A DNA stretch of 64,000 bases from CBDFKF01 sp965248765 (GCA_965248765.1 CBDFKF010000004.1:1240001-1304000), one strand, 5' to 3'; positions 51,229 to 62,131 are shown, numbered from the stretch's first letter. The notes: a model not told the origin generated them from the sequence alone. Numbers and translations: made by a program.

Positions 51229-52110
51229 CTATCCGCCGTACATTGCGCTGCCGTCGTAGGCATAGAAGCCGCGGCCCGATTTGCGGCCGAGCCGGCCCGC
51301 GGCCACCATCCGGCGCAACAAGGGTGGGCTCGCCACGCGCGGATCCAAAGTCGTGGAATAGAGGGCCTCGCACAACCGGATTTGCGTATCGAGGCCAATC
51401 AGATCGACCAGTTCCAACGGCCCCATTCGATAGCCGAGACCGACCTTGATCGCCGCGTCGATGTCCGCGGGCGTGGCGAGGCCGGCTTCGACGGCGCGGA
51501 TCGCGTCGTTGTTGAACGGGACCAGCAGCGCATTGAGGATGAAGCCGGGCCGATCCTCGGTACTCACTGGCTTCTGGCCGGCTGCCTTGGTCCAGGCCCA
51601 GGCCGCGGCCATGGCCTCCTCCGAGGTGTTCAGGCCGGCGGACATCTCGATCAGTTTCATCAGCTGGGCGGGCAAGCAGAAGTGCATGCCAACCACCTTG
51701 TCCTCGCGCCCACAGCCTGCGGCGATCTCGGTAATCGACAAGGCCGAGGTGTTCGATGCGAAGATGGCATGTGCGGGGCAAACCGCGTCCAACCGCGCGA
51801 ACAGTTCCTGCTTGGCGCCGAGGTCCTCGAACACCGCCTCGACGATCAGATCGCACGCGCCGAGCCTATCGAGCTTGGTCGTTGGCATCATGCGGTCAAG
51901 GGCCGTGGCTCTCGCCGCGGCGGTCATCTTGCCGAGCTCCACCGATTTCTCAAAAAAACCCTCGGTCTGGCTGCGGCCCCGTTCCAACGCCTCGACCGAG
52001 ATGTCGAAGCATACGGTCGCGTAGCCCGCGCGCGCGGCGACGATGGCGATGCCCGCCCCCATCGTGCCGCCCGCCCCGCACACCCCAACGGTCGTGATGT
52101 CCATGGTCAT
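51229..52110 (-). CDS. 3-hydroxyacyl-CoA dehydrogenase
   Basis: A 293-residue enzyme with the NAD loop GVCGAGGTMGAGIAIVAARA, the CoA-side SNTSALSITEIA and catalytic His in VVGMHFCLPAQL. The C-terminal domain carries DRPGFILNALLVPFNNDAIR and GLGYRMGPLELVDLIGLDTQ. It oxidises a 3-hydroxyacyl-CoA to the 3-oxo form with NAD. ATG 52110 overlaps the stop of the acyl-CoA dehydrogenase gene (ATGA). In a ring-degradation reading it would follow the hydratase/hydrolase step. It appears complete. Confidence 0.9.
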   Translation of the reverse strand: MTMDITTVGVCGAGGTMGAGIAIVAARAGYATVCFDISVEALERGRSQTEGFFEKSVELGKMTAAARATALDRMMPTTKLDRLGACDLIVEAVFEDLGAKQELFARLDAVCPAHAIFASNTSALSITEIAAGCGREDKVVGMHFCLPAQLMKLIEMSAGLNTSEEAMAAAWAWTKAAGQKPVSTEDRPGFILNALLVPFNNDAIRAVEAGLATPADIDAAIKVGLGYRMGPLELVDLIGLDTQIRLCEALYSTTLDPRVASPPLLRRMVAAGRLGRKSGRGFYAYDGSAMYGG

Positions 52111-53273
52111 TTGGCCCTGAAGCTCCTGCCGATGAGCTGGCGGTGCACCTGATTGGTGCCCTCCCAGATCTGCGTAATCTTGGCATCCCGCATCAGGCGC
52201 TCGACCCGATAATCGGCGCAGTAGCCGTATCCGCCGTGCATCTGGACGGCCTCTTCGCTCATGCGCATGGCGAGGTCGGAAGCACGTAGCTTGGCGATAG
52301 AGGCAGCGATGCCGAAATCGGGCTCGTCGTCGTCGACCAGTTCCGCGACGTGGTCGAGCCAGCTTTCGACCAGCGCGAGCTCGCTGGCGAGGTCGGCGAG
52401 CATGAACTGGTTGCCCTGGAACTCGACGATACGCCGACCCGATTGGGTCCGCTCGTTCATATAGGCGACCATGTCCTTGAACGCGGCCCGTGCGATGCCG
52501 AGGGCATGGGCGGCGATGCTGGGGCGCGAGCGGTTCAGTGAGGCGAGCAGGATTTTCAGCCCATCACCGGGTGCCCCCAAGAGATTGGCGCGAGGAACGC
52601 GGCAGCCGTCAAACGACAGCGCGACCGTCGAGGATGCGCGATGCCCCATCTTGCCCTCCTTGCGCACGATCTCGAAGCCTGATGTCCCCTTCTCGAAAAC
52701 CAAGGCCGAGAGCGCACCCTTGGGATCGTCTATCTCGGACCACTTGCCGAACACGAGGATCAGATCGGCAACATCGCCGCTGGTAATGAAGAGCTTGGCC
52801 CCGGTCACCACGATCGCATCGTCCCTGGGTTCGAACCGGGTCTTCATCGCCGTGGCATCGGACCCCGCTCCCGCTTCGGTGATCGCGAGCGATGCCAGCC
52901 CGCCCGCGGCAATGCGGGACAGCAGACGCGATTTTTGATCCGCGGTGCCGAAATCGATCACCGGCGTCATGCCGTGGCAGCTAGTCGCGTAAGTGATACC
53001 GGTCGCGGCGCACGCTTCGGAGATGATGGATACGCATTCGAGGTAAAGCCGATACCGCACCGGGGCGCCGCCATAGGCCTCGGGCACGAACATACCGTTC
53101 AGCCCGAGCTCGTTGAGCGCGCGGATATTGTCCCAGGGGAACTCCCCGCTTTGGTCGTAGGCCGCGGCATTCGGGGCGATGACCTCGTCCGCAACACGCC
53201 GGACCTGATCGAGGACGATGCGCTCCGCATCCTCCCAGTTCCGCCGGCGATCGAGTTGCTCGAAGACCTTCAC
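52107..53273 (-). CDS. Acyl-CoA dehydrogenase
   Basis: A 388-residue FAD acyl-CoA dehydrogenase. Signatures are LASLAITEAGAGSDATAMKT for FAD binding, MGHRASSTVALSFDGCRVP, and the C-terminal QMHGGYGYCADYRVERLMRD. The catalytic-region motif is IWEGTNQVHRQLIGR. It desaturates an acyl- or cycloalkane-carboxyl-CoA. The start is GTG 53273, which overlaps the stop of the SDR gene (GTGA). The frame is open farther upstream, but that stretch is out of phase with the SDR gene and has no family similarity. Cytoplasmic; electrons would pass to ETF. Confidence 0.9.
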   Translation of the reverse strand: MKVFEQLDRRRNWEDAERIVLDQVRRVADEVIAPNAAAYDQSGEFPWDNIRALNELGLNGMFVPEAYGGAPVRYRLYLECVSIISEACAATGITYATSCHGMTPVIDFGTADQKSRLLSRIAAGGLASLAITEAGAGSDATAMKTRFEPRDDAIVVTGAKLFITSGDVADLILVFGKWSEIDDPKGALSALVFEKGTSGFEIVRKEGKMGHRASSTVALSFDGCRVPRANLLGAPGDGLKILLASLNRSRPSIAAHALGIARAAFKDMVAYMNERTQSGRRIVEFQGNQFMLADLASELALVESWLDHVAELVDDDEPDFGIAASIAKLRASDLAMRMSEEAVQMHGGYGYCADYRVERLMRDAKITQIWEGTNQVHRQLIGRSFRAK

Positions 53274-53980
53274 CCGTGGCTCATCCCCTGGCCGCCATCG
53301 AGATAGATGGTCTCGCCGGTGAGGAACGCGTTGCCCTCGACGACCAATGCCGCAACGAGGCGTGCCACCTCCTCGGGTTGCCCGACCCGACCCACCGGAA
53401 TGCGTTTCTCGGTCCACTGCTTGATGCTGTCGCGCGCCAGGAAATCACGGTTGAGATCGGTCTCGATGTAGCCGGGCGCGACATTCACGACGGTGATTCC
53501 CTCGCCCGCCCATTCCGCCGCCAAGCATCGTGTGATCGCCCCCACCGCTGCCTTCGAGGCGCTGTAGGCGAGGTTGTGGCGAACCCCCATTTTGTCGAAG
53601 AACGAACCCATGTTGACGATGATGCCGCCGCCCGCCGCCTGCAGATGGGGGTAGGCCTCGCGCGAGGCGACCATGACCGCGGTCGCGTTCAGCGCCATCA
53701 CCTGCTCGAAATCGGCGGTTGAGAGCTCTGCGGCCGGCGCGCGCAAATGGAGACCGGCATTGTTGATCAGGCCGCTGATGGCGCCTGAGCGCGCCACCTC
53801 GGCCAAGGCCGCCCGCACGGCTATTTCATCGGTCATGTCGCAGGCGATGCCGTGGCCCGCGGGCGACGCCCCTGAGCGCGACAGGCACACCACGGCGCGG
53901 CCACGCCCCACGAGTTCGGAGGCGATCGCGGCACCGATTCCCCTGCTGCCGCCGGTCACGATGATCTGACCGTCAGGCAT
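53270..53980 (-). CDS. Short-chain dehydrogenase/reductase
   Basis: A 236-residue SDR: TGGSRGIGAAI for the cofactor loop, NNAGLH, catalytic Ser in VNMGSFFDKM and YSASK as the Tyr/Lys pair; the C-terminal FLTGETIYLDGGQGMS is typical. The beta-2 strand end (VCLSRSG) favours NADP(H). Within this operon it fits a secondary-alcohol oxidation on a CoA-bound substrate, as BadH does for 2-hydroxycyclohexanecarboxyl-CoA, but direct similarity to BadH is not obvious by eye. ATG 53980 overlaps the end of the CoA ligase gene by eight bases. Confidence 0.87.
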   Translation of the reverse strand: MPDGQIIVTGGSRGIGAAIASELVGRGRAVVCLSRSGASPAGHGIACDMTDEIAVRAALAEVARSGAISGLINNAGLHLRAPAAELSTADFEQVMALNATAVMVASREAYPHLQAAGGGIIVNMGSFFDKMGVRHNLAYSASKAAVGAITRCLAAEWAGEGITVVNVAPGYIETDLNRDFLARDSIKQWTEKRIPVGRVGQPEEVARLVAALVVEGNAFLTGETIYLDGGQGMSHG

Positions 53981-55634
53981 CCTTGAACTGCGGCTTCCGT
54001 TTCTCGTCGATACCTTCTGCCGCCCGACCTGCTCGGTTGTCGAGCGGCTCAGGCACGATGTCGCCGCGGTTCAGCATCTCGACCAGCTCGCGCTTGAGGA
54101 TCTTGCCGCTGGCCGTCAACGGCAAGGCCTCTAAGGCAACGAAGTACTCCGGCATATCGTATTTCGAGAGCCCCTCGGCGCGAAGGAACGCCACCAGTAC
54201 CTGACCGTCCGCTACGCCGGTCACGGCAAGGCAGGCCTTCTCTCCCAGCCGATCATCGGGCACCGGAAACGCCGCCGCCTTGTGCACGCCGGGATGGCGC
54301 AGGGCAATCGCTTCAATCCGAGCCGGATGGATGTTGTGGCCGCCGCGAATGATGAGATCCTTGAGACGCCCCTCGATCTTGAGATTGCCATGTGCGTCGA
54401 GCGAGCCGAGGTCGCCCGAGAGAAACCAGCCGTCACGGTTGAAGCTCGCTTCGGTGGCATCCTGGTTGCCGAAGTAGCCCAGCATCAGGCTCGCCCCACG
54501 ACCCCCGATTTGACCGACTTGTCCCGGCCCCAGTGGCTTGTCGGGATCCTCGGAATCGAAGATGCGCACCTGATAGGCGCGCCCGCCGCGACCGCAGCTG
54601 CCGACGATGACTTGGGGCGTATCGTCGCGATGGGTGTACTGGTGCGATGAGTTCTCGGTCATGCCATAGACGTTCTGCGGTGCGATGCCCTGACCGGCGA
54701 ACGCCTCGGCGACCGATGGCGGGATCGGTGCGCCGGCCATGTAGAAGACATCCACCTGGCCGATCCGATCCGCACCGCGCGCGTTCTGTTCCGCAAGGAT
54801 GTCGATCGCGTGGGTTGGAACCCCCATCACGTAGGTCGCGCCCGTCTCAACGATCCAGTCGAATTTGGTGAGGCCGCCGGGTGGGTCGTCGGTGATCAAT
54901 TGGCAGCCCGAGACCAACCACTGTCCGACGGCCACCCAGGCGATGTGGTGTGAGAGAGGGCTCAGGGTGAGGAGGCGCGTTTCGGCATCGAAGCCCCAGT
55001 CGGTGACCAGATCGCGCGCATTCGCGAGCAGCGTGTTGTCCGTGTGCATGACGCATTTTGGTGCACCGGTGGTTCCCGACGTGAAGGCCAGGTAGACGAC
55101 CTGGTCGGCGTTGCCCGACGGCGCGCGATCCGACCCGTCGCCGGGCCTCGGGAAATCGTCCGGCTGCCACACCACCCGCAAGGATGGGAGATCGCCGAGC
55201 AACCGATCCAACTCGCCCTCGTCGCGCTCGGCCCCCCAACCCGGCTCCGTCACGAACGCGGCCGCCTTGAGCCGCGCCAGCAGTGTCGCGACCTCAGGGC
55301 AGGTGTACGTGCGGTAAAGCGATGGATTGCAAGCAAAGCCCTCTCGCGAGCAAGCAAGAAAGGTGATCACCGCCTCGAGGCGGTTTGACAACCACATCGA
55401 TACCCGATCACCGGTTGTCAGCCCAGCAGCGCGCAAGGCGGCTGCCACACCGTCAACCCAGCGCGCGAGCTCCGCCCAGGTGAGGATGGCGCGACCGCTC
55501 CGCAACGCGACGGCATCGCCGCGCCGCGCCGCGTGCGCAACCATCAGGCTATGGAAGGTATCGTTCGTCCACTGGCCCGAGTCGTAATAGGCCCGCGCCC
55601 TGCCTGGATCATGGAGCGTCAGAAACGCGGGCAC
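53973..55634 (-). CDS. AMP-dependent acyl-CoA ligase (cyclohexanecarboxylate-CoA-ligase-like)
   Basis: A 553-residue adenylate-forming ligase with the P-loop FTSGTTGAPKCVM, LSPLSHHIAW, YGMTENSSHQYTHRDD, SGDLGSLDAHGNLKIEGRLK and the C-terminal Lys in LTASGKILKREL. It activates a carboxylic acid to its CoA ester. The start is GTG 55634. Among the CoA ligases I recognise, the general layout is closest to cyclohexanecarboxylate and long/medium-chain acid ligases, in line with the BadI-like gene next to it; the specificity remains inference. Only six bases separate it from the BadI-like gene. Confidence 0.88.
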   Translation of the reverse strand: MPAFLTLHDPGRARAYYDSGQWTNDTFHSLMVAHAARRGDAVALRSGRAILTWAELARWVDGVAAALRAAGLTTGDRVSMWLSNRLEAVITFLACSREGFACNPSLYRTYTCPEVATLLARLKAAAFVTEPGWGAERDEGELDRLLGDLPSLRVVWQPDDFPRPGDGSDRAPSGNADQVVYLAFTSGTTGAPKCVMHTDNTLLANARDLVTDWGFDAETRLLTLSPLSHHIAWVAVGQWLVSGCQLITDDPPGGLTKFDWIVETGATYVMGVPTHAIDILAEQNARGADRIGQVDVFYMAGAPIPPSVAEAFAGQGIAPQNVYGMTENSSHQYTHRDDTPQVIVGSCGRGGRAYQVRIFDSEDPDKPLGPGQVGQIGGRGASLMLGYFGNQDATEASFNRDGWFLSGDLGSLDAHGNLKIEGRLKDLIIRGGHNIHPARIEAIALRHPGVHKAAAFPVPDDRLGEKACLAVTGVADGQVLVAFLRAEGLSKYDMPEYFVALEALPLTASGKILKRELVEMLNRGDIVPEPLDNRAGRAAEGIDEKRKPQFKDA

Positions 55635-55640
55635 CGACCG

Positions 55641-56420
55641 CTATCTTCCAAACTTCGTCGGATCGGGCTCGCGGCGGTCGGCGAAGGCCGCCCCCAGCTC
55701 ATGCGACTCGCTGCCGTCCAGATAGCTGCGCAACAACAGATCGTGCGCCATTCGCGCCAGTCCAGAGACCCCTCCGTGTCGCGCGTTGAAGGCAGCCTTG
55801 ATCGAGGCCAGCGCGAAGCTACCGCGTGCGGCCACCTCGAGCGCTAATCCCATGGTCTCCTCTTGAAGCCTATCGTCCGGCACCAGGCGGTTGATCAGCC
55901 CGATACGGAGCGCCTCCTCGGCAGTGATCTTGTCATTGCAATACCACATCTCCTTCGCCTTCTTTTTGCCGACGAGATCCTCAAGGTACCAAGTGCCGTA
56001 GCCGGCATCGAACGACCCCATCATCGGGCCCACCTGGCGAAAGATCGCGTTCGCCTTGGCGATCGTCAGATCGCAGACCATCTGCAAAACATTGCCTCCG
56101 CCGACGGCGAAACCGTTGACGCTGGCGATCACCGGCTTCTGCAAGCGATCGATCGCCTCGTAGATCTCGAGCGTGGGAAGAACGCCGGCGTAGAGGCGGG
56201 TGTCCTCCAGCCCCTCCTTGCGCCCGCCGATGCAGAAAAACTTTTCCCCCGCGCCGGTAATTACGAGGACGCGGGTCCGCGTCTCGCGCCGAATCTCGTT
56301 GATGCAGTCACGAATTTCGTGACACATCTCGGCCGTGAACATATTGCCGTCGTCGGGCCGGTTGAGGGTGATTGTGCCGACCGGCCCGCATTCTTCGTAA
56401 AGGATGGTGTTGAACGACAC
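55641..56420 (-). CDS. BadI-like crotonase (2-ketocyclohexanecarboxyl-CoA hydrolase-like)
   Basis: A 259-residue crotonase-fold protein from GTG 56420 (GGGAGG upstream). It carries the BadI-type signature FRQVGPMMGSFDAGYGTWYL followed by EDLVGKKKAKEMWY, with FAVGGGNVLQMVCDLTIAKA before it. That GPxMGSxDxGYGT pattern is shared with BadI and MenB (DHNA-CoA synthase) rather than simple enoyl-CoA hydratases, so the likely reaction is hydrolytic ring opening or a Claisen-type step on a 2-oxo-cycloalkyl-CoA. It is the second gene of the operon, 15 bp after the CoA-transferase gene. Confidence 0.82.
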   Translation of the reverse strand: MSFNTILYEECGPVGTITLNRPDDGNMFTAEMCHEIRDCINEIRRETRTRVLVITGAGEKFFCIGGRKEGLEDTRLYAGVLPTLEIYEAIDRLQKPVIASVNGFAVGGGNVLQMVCDLTIAKANAIFRQVGPMMGSFDAGYGTWYLEDLVGKKKAKEMWYCNDKITAEEALRIGLINRLVPDDRLQEETMGLALEVAARGSFALASIKAAFNARHGGVSGLARMAHDLLLRSYLDGSESHELGAAFADRREPDPTKFGR

Positions 56421-56435
56421 CGCCCCTGCCTCCCT

Positions 56436-57710
56436 TCAGATTACGCCGGCATGCTCGAGCTCGACGATTCGTTCCTCGGAGTATCCCAGCAGCTCACGGC
56501 ACACGCCGCGGGTATGTTGCCCGAGCCGTGGCGGCAGGGAGTGCGGTACCGCGGCGTGGCCGTTGACGTGGATCCCCAACCCTACCTGAGGCACCGCCCC
56601 GCTGGCACCATGCAGCTGGAAGAAAAGGCCGCGCTCGCGCAGAGCGGCATCGGCGACCACCTCCTCGATTCGATTGATCGGCCCCGCCGGGATTCGGTTC
56701 TCGGCGAAGATCTTGAGCCAATATTGGCGCGAACGGCGTCGCAGAACCGCCTGAATATCGACGACGATCGTCTCGCGTTGCGCGCGTCGGCCGGCGTTGG
56801 TCGCGAACGTTTCTGACATTCCATATTCCGGTTTGCCGACGGCCTTCCAGAAGCGTTGCCAGATCGCGTCCGTTCCAAGGCCCAGGGTAACGGGCTCATC
56901 GGCGGTCTCGAAGGCCTGGTAAATCGTGATCACGCTGTCCTTGCCGCCAGAGCGGCGCGGCGCCTCGCCCGAACCGAGATAGGGAACAATGCGGCAGGAG
57001 AGGAACCGGGTCATGCTCTCCACGATCGAGACGTCGATCAGGCACTGCCGCCGACCGCCGCGTCCGCGCTCAACCAAAGCAGCCATAACCGCCATCGCAG
57101 CGTCCTGCCCCGCCAACATGTCGGCCGCGGGCGCGCCCACCTTCTGCGGCTCGCGGTCCGGCGCGCCCGTAAGATCCATGACGCCGGAGTATCCCTCGGC
57201 GATGAGGTCGTAGCACAGGCCGTCGGCCCGAGAGCCGGTCAATCCGAAGCCCGTGATCGACGCGAACACGAGATCGTCCCTGATCGCTTTGAGCGTCTGA
57301 AAATCAGTGCCCAGCTTGGCCTGGACGCGCGGCGGCTGGTTGGTCACGACGACATCGGCGTGCTTTATGAGCTCTAAGAGGACCGCGTATCCCTCAGGCC
57401 TGGCAATGTCGAGGGCCACGCTCTCCTTGTTGCGGTTCACCGACAGGAACCACAGGGATTGATCGGCGAGAAACGGCGGTCCCCAGTCGCGCGAATCGTC
57501 CCCGCCCGAGGGTCGCTCGATTTTCACGACCCGGGCGCCGAAATCCGCGAGCAGCATCGTGGCGTAGGGTCCAGCGATCGACGTCGTCATATCGATTACC
57601 ATGACGCCGCCGAGCAGATCGAGCCCTTGACCCGGCGTAACAGCCGGTAGCTCGTTCATGGGCAGCGCATCGTTTGCTCCACCCGGCGTGGGCGCTCGTC
57701 TTTCAGTCAT
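56436..57710 (-). CDS. CaiB/BaiF family CoA-transferase
   Basis: A 424-residue family III CoA-transferase: GVMVIDMTTSIAGPYATMLL with ADFGARVVKIERPSGGDDSR, FLSVNRNKESVALDI and ITGFGLTGSRADGLCYDLIA. The catalytic Asp lies in the VGAPAADMLAGQDAAMAV segment. It moves CoA between acyl donors and acceptors and would recycle CoA within the pathway. ATG 57710 is chosen; a start at 57659 (MNELPAV) is also possible and lies nearer the family N-terminus. It is the first gene of the nine-gene operon, so the promoter should lie at 57711-57845. Confidence 0.87.
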   Translation of the reverse strand: MTERRAPTPGGANDALPMNELPAVTPGQGLDLLGGVMVIDMTTSIAGPYATMLLADFGARVVKIERPSGGDDSRDWGPPFLADQSLWFLSVNRNKESVALDIARPEGYAVLLELIKHADVVVTNQPPRVQAKLGTDFQTLKAIRDDLVFASITGFGLTGSRADGLCYDLIAEGYSGVMDLTGAPDREPQKVGAPAADMLAGQDAAMAVMAALVERGRGGRRQCLIDVSIVESMTRFLSCRIVPYLGSGEAPRRSGGKDSVITIYQAFETADEPVTLGLGTDAIWQRFWKAVGKPEYGMSETFATNAGRRAQRETIVVDIQAVLRRRSRQYWLKIFAENRIPAGPINRIEEVVADAALRERGLFFQLHGASGAVPQVGLGIHVNGHAAVPHSLPPRLGQHTRGVCRELLGYSEERIVELEHAGVI

Positions 57711-57845
57711 CGCCAATCACCCCAGGCTTTTCGACTCCCCGGCCGTCAACACCTTCAGGGGCGACGGCAGCGGCGCGCCTACACTGCGCGCGCCAAGGCC
57801 TGGGGTGCAAGGGCGGCGGGGCGAGACTTCGCTATCAGCGGTCGG

Positions 57846-57950
57846 GTGTCGCCCCGCATCGCGTTCGTTGTCTTCGCGCAGCGGATCGGGCTGACGCTCG
57901 ATGAAATCGGCGAGGCTCATGCAGGTGCACGGCTCCGAAAGCCTCCAAGA
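57846..57950 (+). pseudogene. Possible MerR/SoxR-type regulator fragment
   Basis: The frame RIAFVVFAQRIGLTLDEIGEA is the characteristic helix of MerR/SoxR regulators just after the winged helix. The N-terminal HTH is absent and the sequence after AHAGARLRKP loses resemblance. It is a short remnant with no promoter or start of its own; the match is by eye and moderate. Confidence 0.4.
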
Positions 57951-58354
57951 CTCAACTTGGAGTGCTCGGAAAAATTCTTGCCTCAAAGCAGTGAGGTGAG
58001 CTCGGACTTCCACGTTTGCGCCGGTTCCGTCGTCTTTGCGCTCGAAAACAGACGTTCGTAGCTGCCCGAGGGAGCGGCAGCTGGTGACGTACTCATGGAG
58101 GCCCGCCTCGTTCAGTGAGCGGACCGCGCTTTGCAGACCTCGTCAGGAACGTCGAGAAAATGCAGAACTTGGAGAACGTTGGCGGTCTTCGCCAGTTCCT
58201 GGAGAGGCGCTCTCTGTTGGGCGTGTTGGCTGCGAAATCGAGAACGACCGAGACACTGGCGCGCAGGATCTCGGCGACATGCGGCCAGAGGATCGAACGG
58301 AGCCTCGATGACCGATCCGCGTGGTCGTCGACGGCGAGCCGGTCAATCTCGAGA

Positions 58355-58610
58355 CCGAGAGTCGTCGTTCCCGGAGCTCGTGCGGCGCGCCGGGCCGCCA
58401 TCCATCACGTTCAATGGGCTGCGGCACTCGTACCTGACTCACCTGCTACGCGCCAACGTTCATCCGAAGATCGCGAGCGAGAGGGCAGGGCACTCGTCGG
58501 TGGCCGTGACGATGGACATCTACAGCCACATCGTGCCGACGATGCAGCAAGACGCGGCAGACAGGTTGACGCCGCGCTCGGCGGAGCTTTCGAAAGTTGA
58601 GGGGCTTCGG
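58355..58610 (+). pseudogene. Tyrosine recombinase (integrase) C-terminal remnant
   Basis: SITFNGLRHSYLTHLLRANV, ERAGHSSVAVTMDIYSHIVP and the following residues keep the catalytic Arg (GLRH), His (GHSS) and Tyr (DIYSH) of phage integrases, but the N-terminal half is missing. Upstream frames (58115-58350) show only degenerate pieces. The reading frame runs on into tRNA-Ser, as is common for integrases beside their tRNA target. It is the trace of an older element at this tRNA. Confidence 0.7.
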
Positions 58611-58680
58611 TGCCAATCCGGTGCCAATTCCGAGTTTGTTCGCTCGGGCGTTTCTGCTAACTACTTGATTTCTCGGACCT

Positions 58681-58769
58681 GGAGGGGTGCCGGAGTGGTC
58701 GAACGGGGCGGTCTCGAAAACCGTTGTGCGCTTTGCGTACCGTGGGTTCGAATCCCACCCCCTCCGCCA
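58681..58769 (+). tRNA. tRNA-Ser (anticodon CGA)
   Basis: 89 nt with a 7-bp acceptor stem (GGAGGGG 58681-58687 with CCCCTCC 58759-58765), discriminator G and encoded CCA (58767-58769). The anticodon loop CTCGAAA closed by CGGT/ACCG gives CGA. A long variable arm (TGTGCGCTTTGCGTACC) fits class II serine tRNA, and GTTCGAATC is the T loop. The phage-like module begins about 300 bp downstream. Confidence 0.95.
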
Positions 58770-59064
58770 CCACTAAGTCATTGACACTACATAGTTATTC
58801 CGTGTTCGGCCTGGATCCGAATTTGTCACCAAGTTTCCGCGACTTAGGGCGGGTGCGCGATCTCGACGTCGATGGCGGAGACCCGTTCGGTGCCGCCACC
58901 GGGCGGATCTTGTCGTAAGAGTCTCCTGGGCGAGTTTTGGTGGTACGTCGACGCCGCGATGGTATGGCTCGTTTTGTGACCTGTCTCGATCCTAGGGGCT
59001 TGGTGCAGGCACGACGTGCCCGGTCCACGGCAGGCCGGGAAGGCATGTCGGTCGACGCCGTGGT
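58770..59064. other. Gap between tRNA-Ser and the serine recombinase gene
   Basis: About 295 bp with no supported gene. Short frames exist on both strands but none has a ribosome-binding site or family similarity. The first 30 bp (TAAGTCATTGACACTACATAG) are AT-rich and may belong to an att site, but I see no clear second copy in the window. Confidence 0.5.
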
Positions 59065-60792
<1,728 letters not shown>

Positions 60793-60801
60793 CTTCTGGA
60801 C

Positions 60802-61356
60802 CTAGCCATTGCTGGGCTCCCGGGATGGGAGGTCCGCTGATCCCGTGCCGTTGAGGCCGAAGAAGCGCGGACCCGACCAGCGTACGCCGGTGATGGCCCG
60901 GGCGATCGCCGACAGCGACCGCCACCTCTCGCCGCGCCATTCGAAGCCGTCCTCGACCACCACGACGGTATGGGTGGTCCCATGCCAGTCGCGGATCAGC
61001 GTGGCCCCTGGCCGTAATTCCTTCTTGCGGCTGCGCACCAGATCGTCATCCTGATGCAGTATCTTTACCAGCTCGGCGAGCCGCCGCTTGGTCGTGGCGC
61101 CGAGGCCGCCATGGGATCGCTCCTGAAGCTTCCACGCCACGCCCAACGTCAGAAGCTCGCGCGAGACCCGCGGCGGTGGTGCCACCCGGTAGAGCCGCCG
61201 CCACTGGTCGCGGAGGGCGATGTAGTCGATGTGTGCCAGGGCCTGGAGATTGGCGGTAGCCTCGGCGGCCGTGACCTCCCTTGAGGCCAGGGTTCGGCTG
61301 TCGGGTTGGTCGAGCGGCCCCAGCTCCTTCGCAACGCTGCTATCTGATCGACCCAC
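60802..61356 (-). CDS. DUF2924 family protein
   Basis: A 184-residue protein matching DUF2924: an N-terminal helical part (LRDQWRRLYRVAPPPRVSRE), LLTLGVAWKLQE, GGLGATTKRRLAELVKI, then a beta-rich C-terminal domain with GATLIRDWHGTTHTVVVVED and GERWRSLSAIARAITG followed by GVRWSGPRFFGL. The domain is almost always encoded next to a large serine recombinase, but its role is unknown; the late beta part resembles a DNA-end or hairpin-binding module in outline only. ATG 61356. It lies between the DUF3489 gene and the recombinase gene. Confidence 0.88.
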   Translation of the reverse strand: MGRSDSSVAKELGPLDQPDSRTLASREVTAAEATANLQALAHIDYIALRDQWRRLYRVAPPPRVSRELLTLGVAWKLQERSHGGLGATTKRRLAELVKILHQDDDLVRSRKKELRPGATLIRDWHGTTHTVVVVEDGFEWRGERWRSLSAIARAITGVRWSGPRFFGLNGTGSADLPSREPSNG

Positions 61357-61389
61357 GGCGGCCTCGTGATGGGGCGCCAGGCCGCACGG

Positions 61390-61740
61390 TCAGGTGGCTT
61401 CGACCTGATAGCGACCGAGACCAGCACCGTCCTTGGTCCGGACGATCTTGTGGCCGCGCTGGCGCCATCCCGTCAGCGCCGCCCGAACGCTGTGCGCCTG
61501 CCAGCCGGTGGCCTCGGTCAGCTCACCGATCGAAGCCCCATTGGGGCGCTCGGCCAGACTCAAGATCAGAGCGCGTTTGGTCGGACGTTGGCCGGGCCGC
61601 GATGCCGCCGCCGTGTCGACCGGGCGCTTCATCGCGCCCCCCGAGCCAGGCGCCCGCTTCCGCATTCTCGTTTGAGCCGGTTTGGCGGCCTCAGTTGCGG
61701 CGCGCTTAGCCGCCGCCTTCTGTTGTTGCTTGGATGCCAT
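61390..61740 (-). CDS. DUF3489 family winged-helix protein
   Basis: A 116-residue basic protein. The first half is lysine/alanine-rich and disordered (KQQQKAAAKRAATEAAKPAQ). The second half is a compact winged helix, KRALILSLAERPNGASIGEL, TEATGWQAHSVRAALTGWRQ and KDGAGLGRYQV, which matches DUF3489. The ATG at 61740 has GGAGG six bases upstream; seven residues more would come from an upstream start. It is the first gene of the DUF3489-DUF2924-recombinase unit and may regulate it or assist recombination. Confidence 0.85.
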   Translation of the reverse strand: MASKQQQKAAAKRAATEAAKPAQTRMRKRAPGSGGAMKRPVDTAAASRPGQRPTKRALILSLAERPNGASIGELTEATGWQAHSVRAALTGWRQRGHKIVRTKDGAGLGRYQVEAT

Positions 61741-61761
61741 TTGCAGCCTCCGTTCGGTCAT

Positions 61762-62131
61762 CGCGCCGGAAGGGCGCTGTCACCGCTCCAAGCCCCGTCG
61801 GTCATGGCCGGGTGGGGCTTGGGGTCGCCCGGAGGCTCAACGTCCGGGGCGCAACACGACTCCATGCACGCTCTGTCCGGCGTTGAAGTCCAGTCCGAAG
61901 TCGATAGGCGGGAGGCCTTGGTGGCCGCACGCCGCGCGAGTTCATCCGGGCCCGCGAGACTTGCGTGGGCGGCTGTTCGATGGCTGCCTCAGGCCGCGCC
62001 GGGTGAAGCGACGGCACGACGCGAAGTTGTTTGCGAGATCACCTGGTAGCTGGTGACCCGAATGGGTCGATCGTAATTGGGCGGCCACCACCGCCTGGCT
62101 CGAGAGCCGGCATCGCCCAGCGGCCCCCAGT
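61762..62131. other. 370-bp gap with a 9-bp inverted repeat
   Basis: No gene is supported here. CCAAGCCCC (61788-61796) and GGGGCTTGG (61814-61822) form a perfect 9-bp stem with a 17-nt loop near the start of the DUF3489 unit. It could be a recombinase binding site, an operator or a terminator for the terminase gene coming from the right. Confidence 0.45.
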
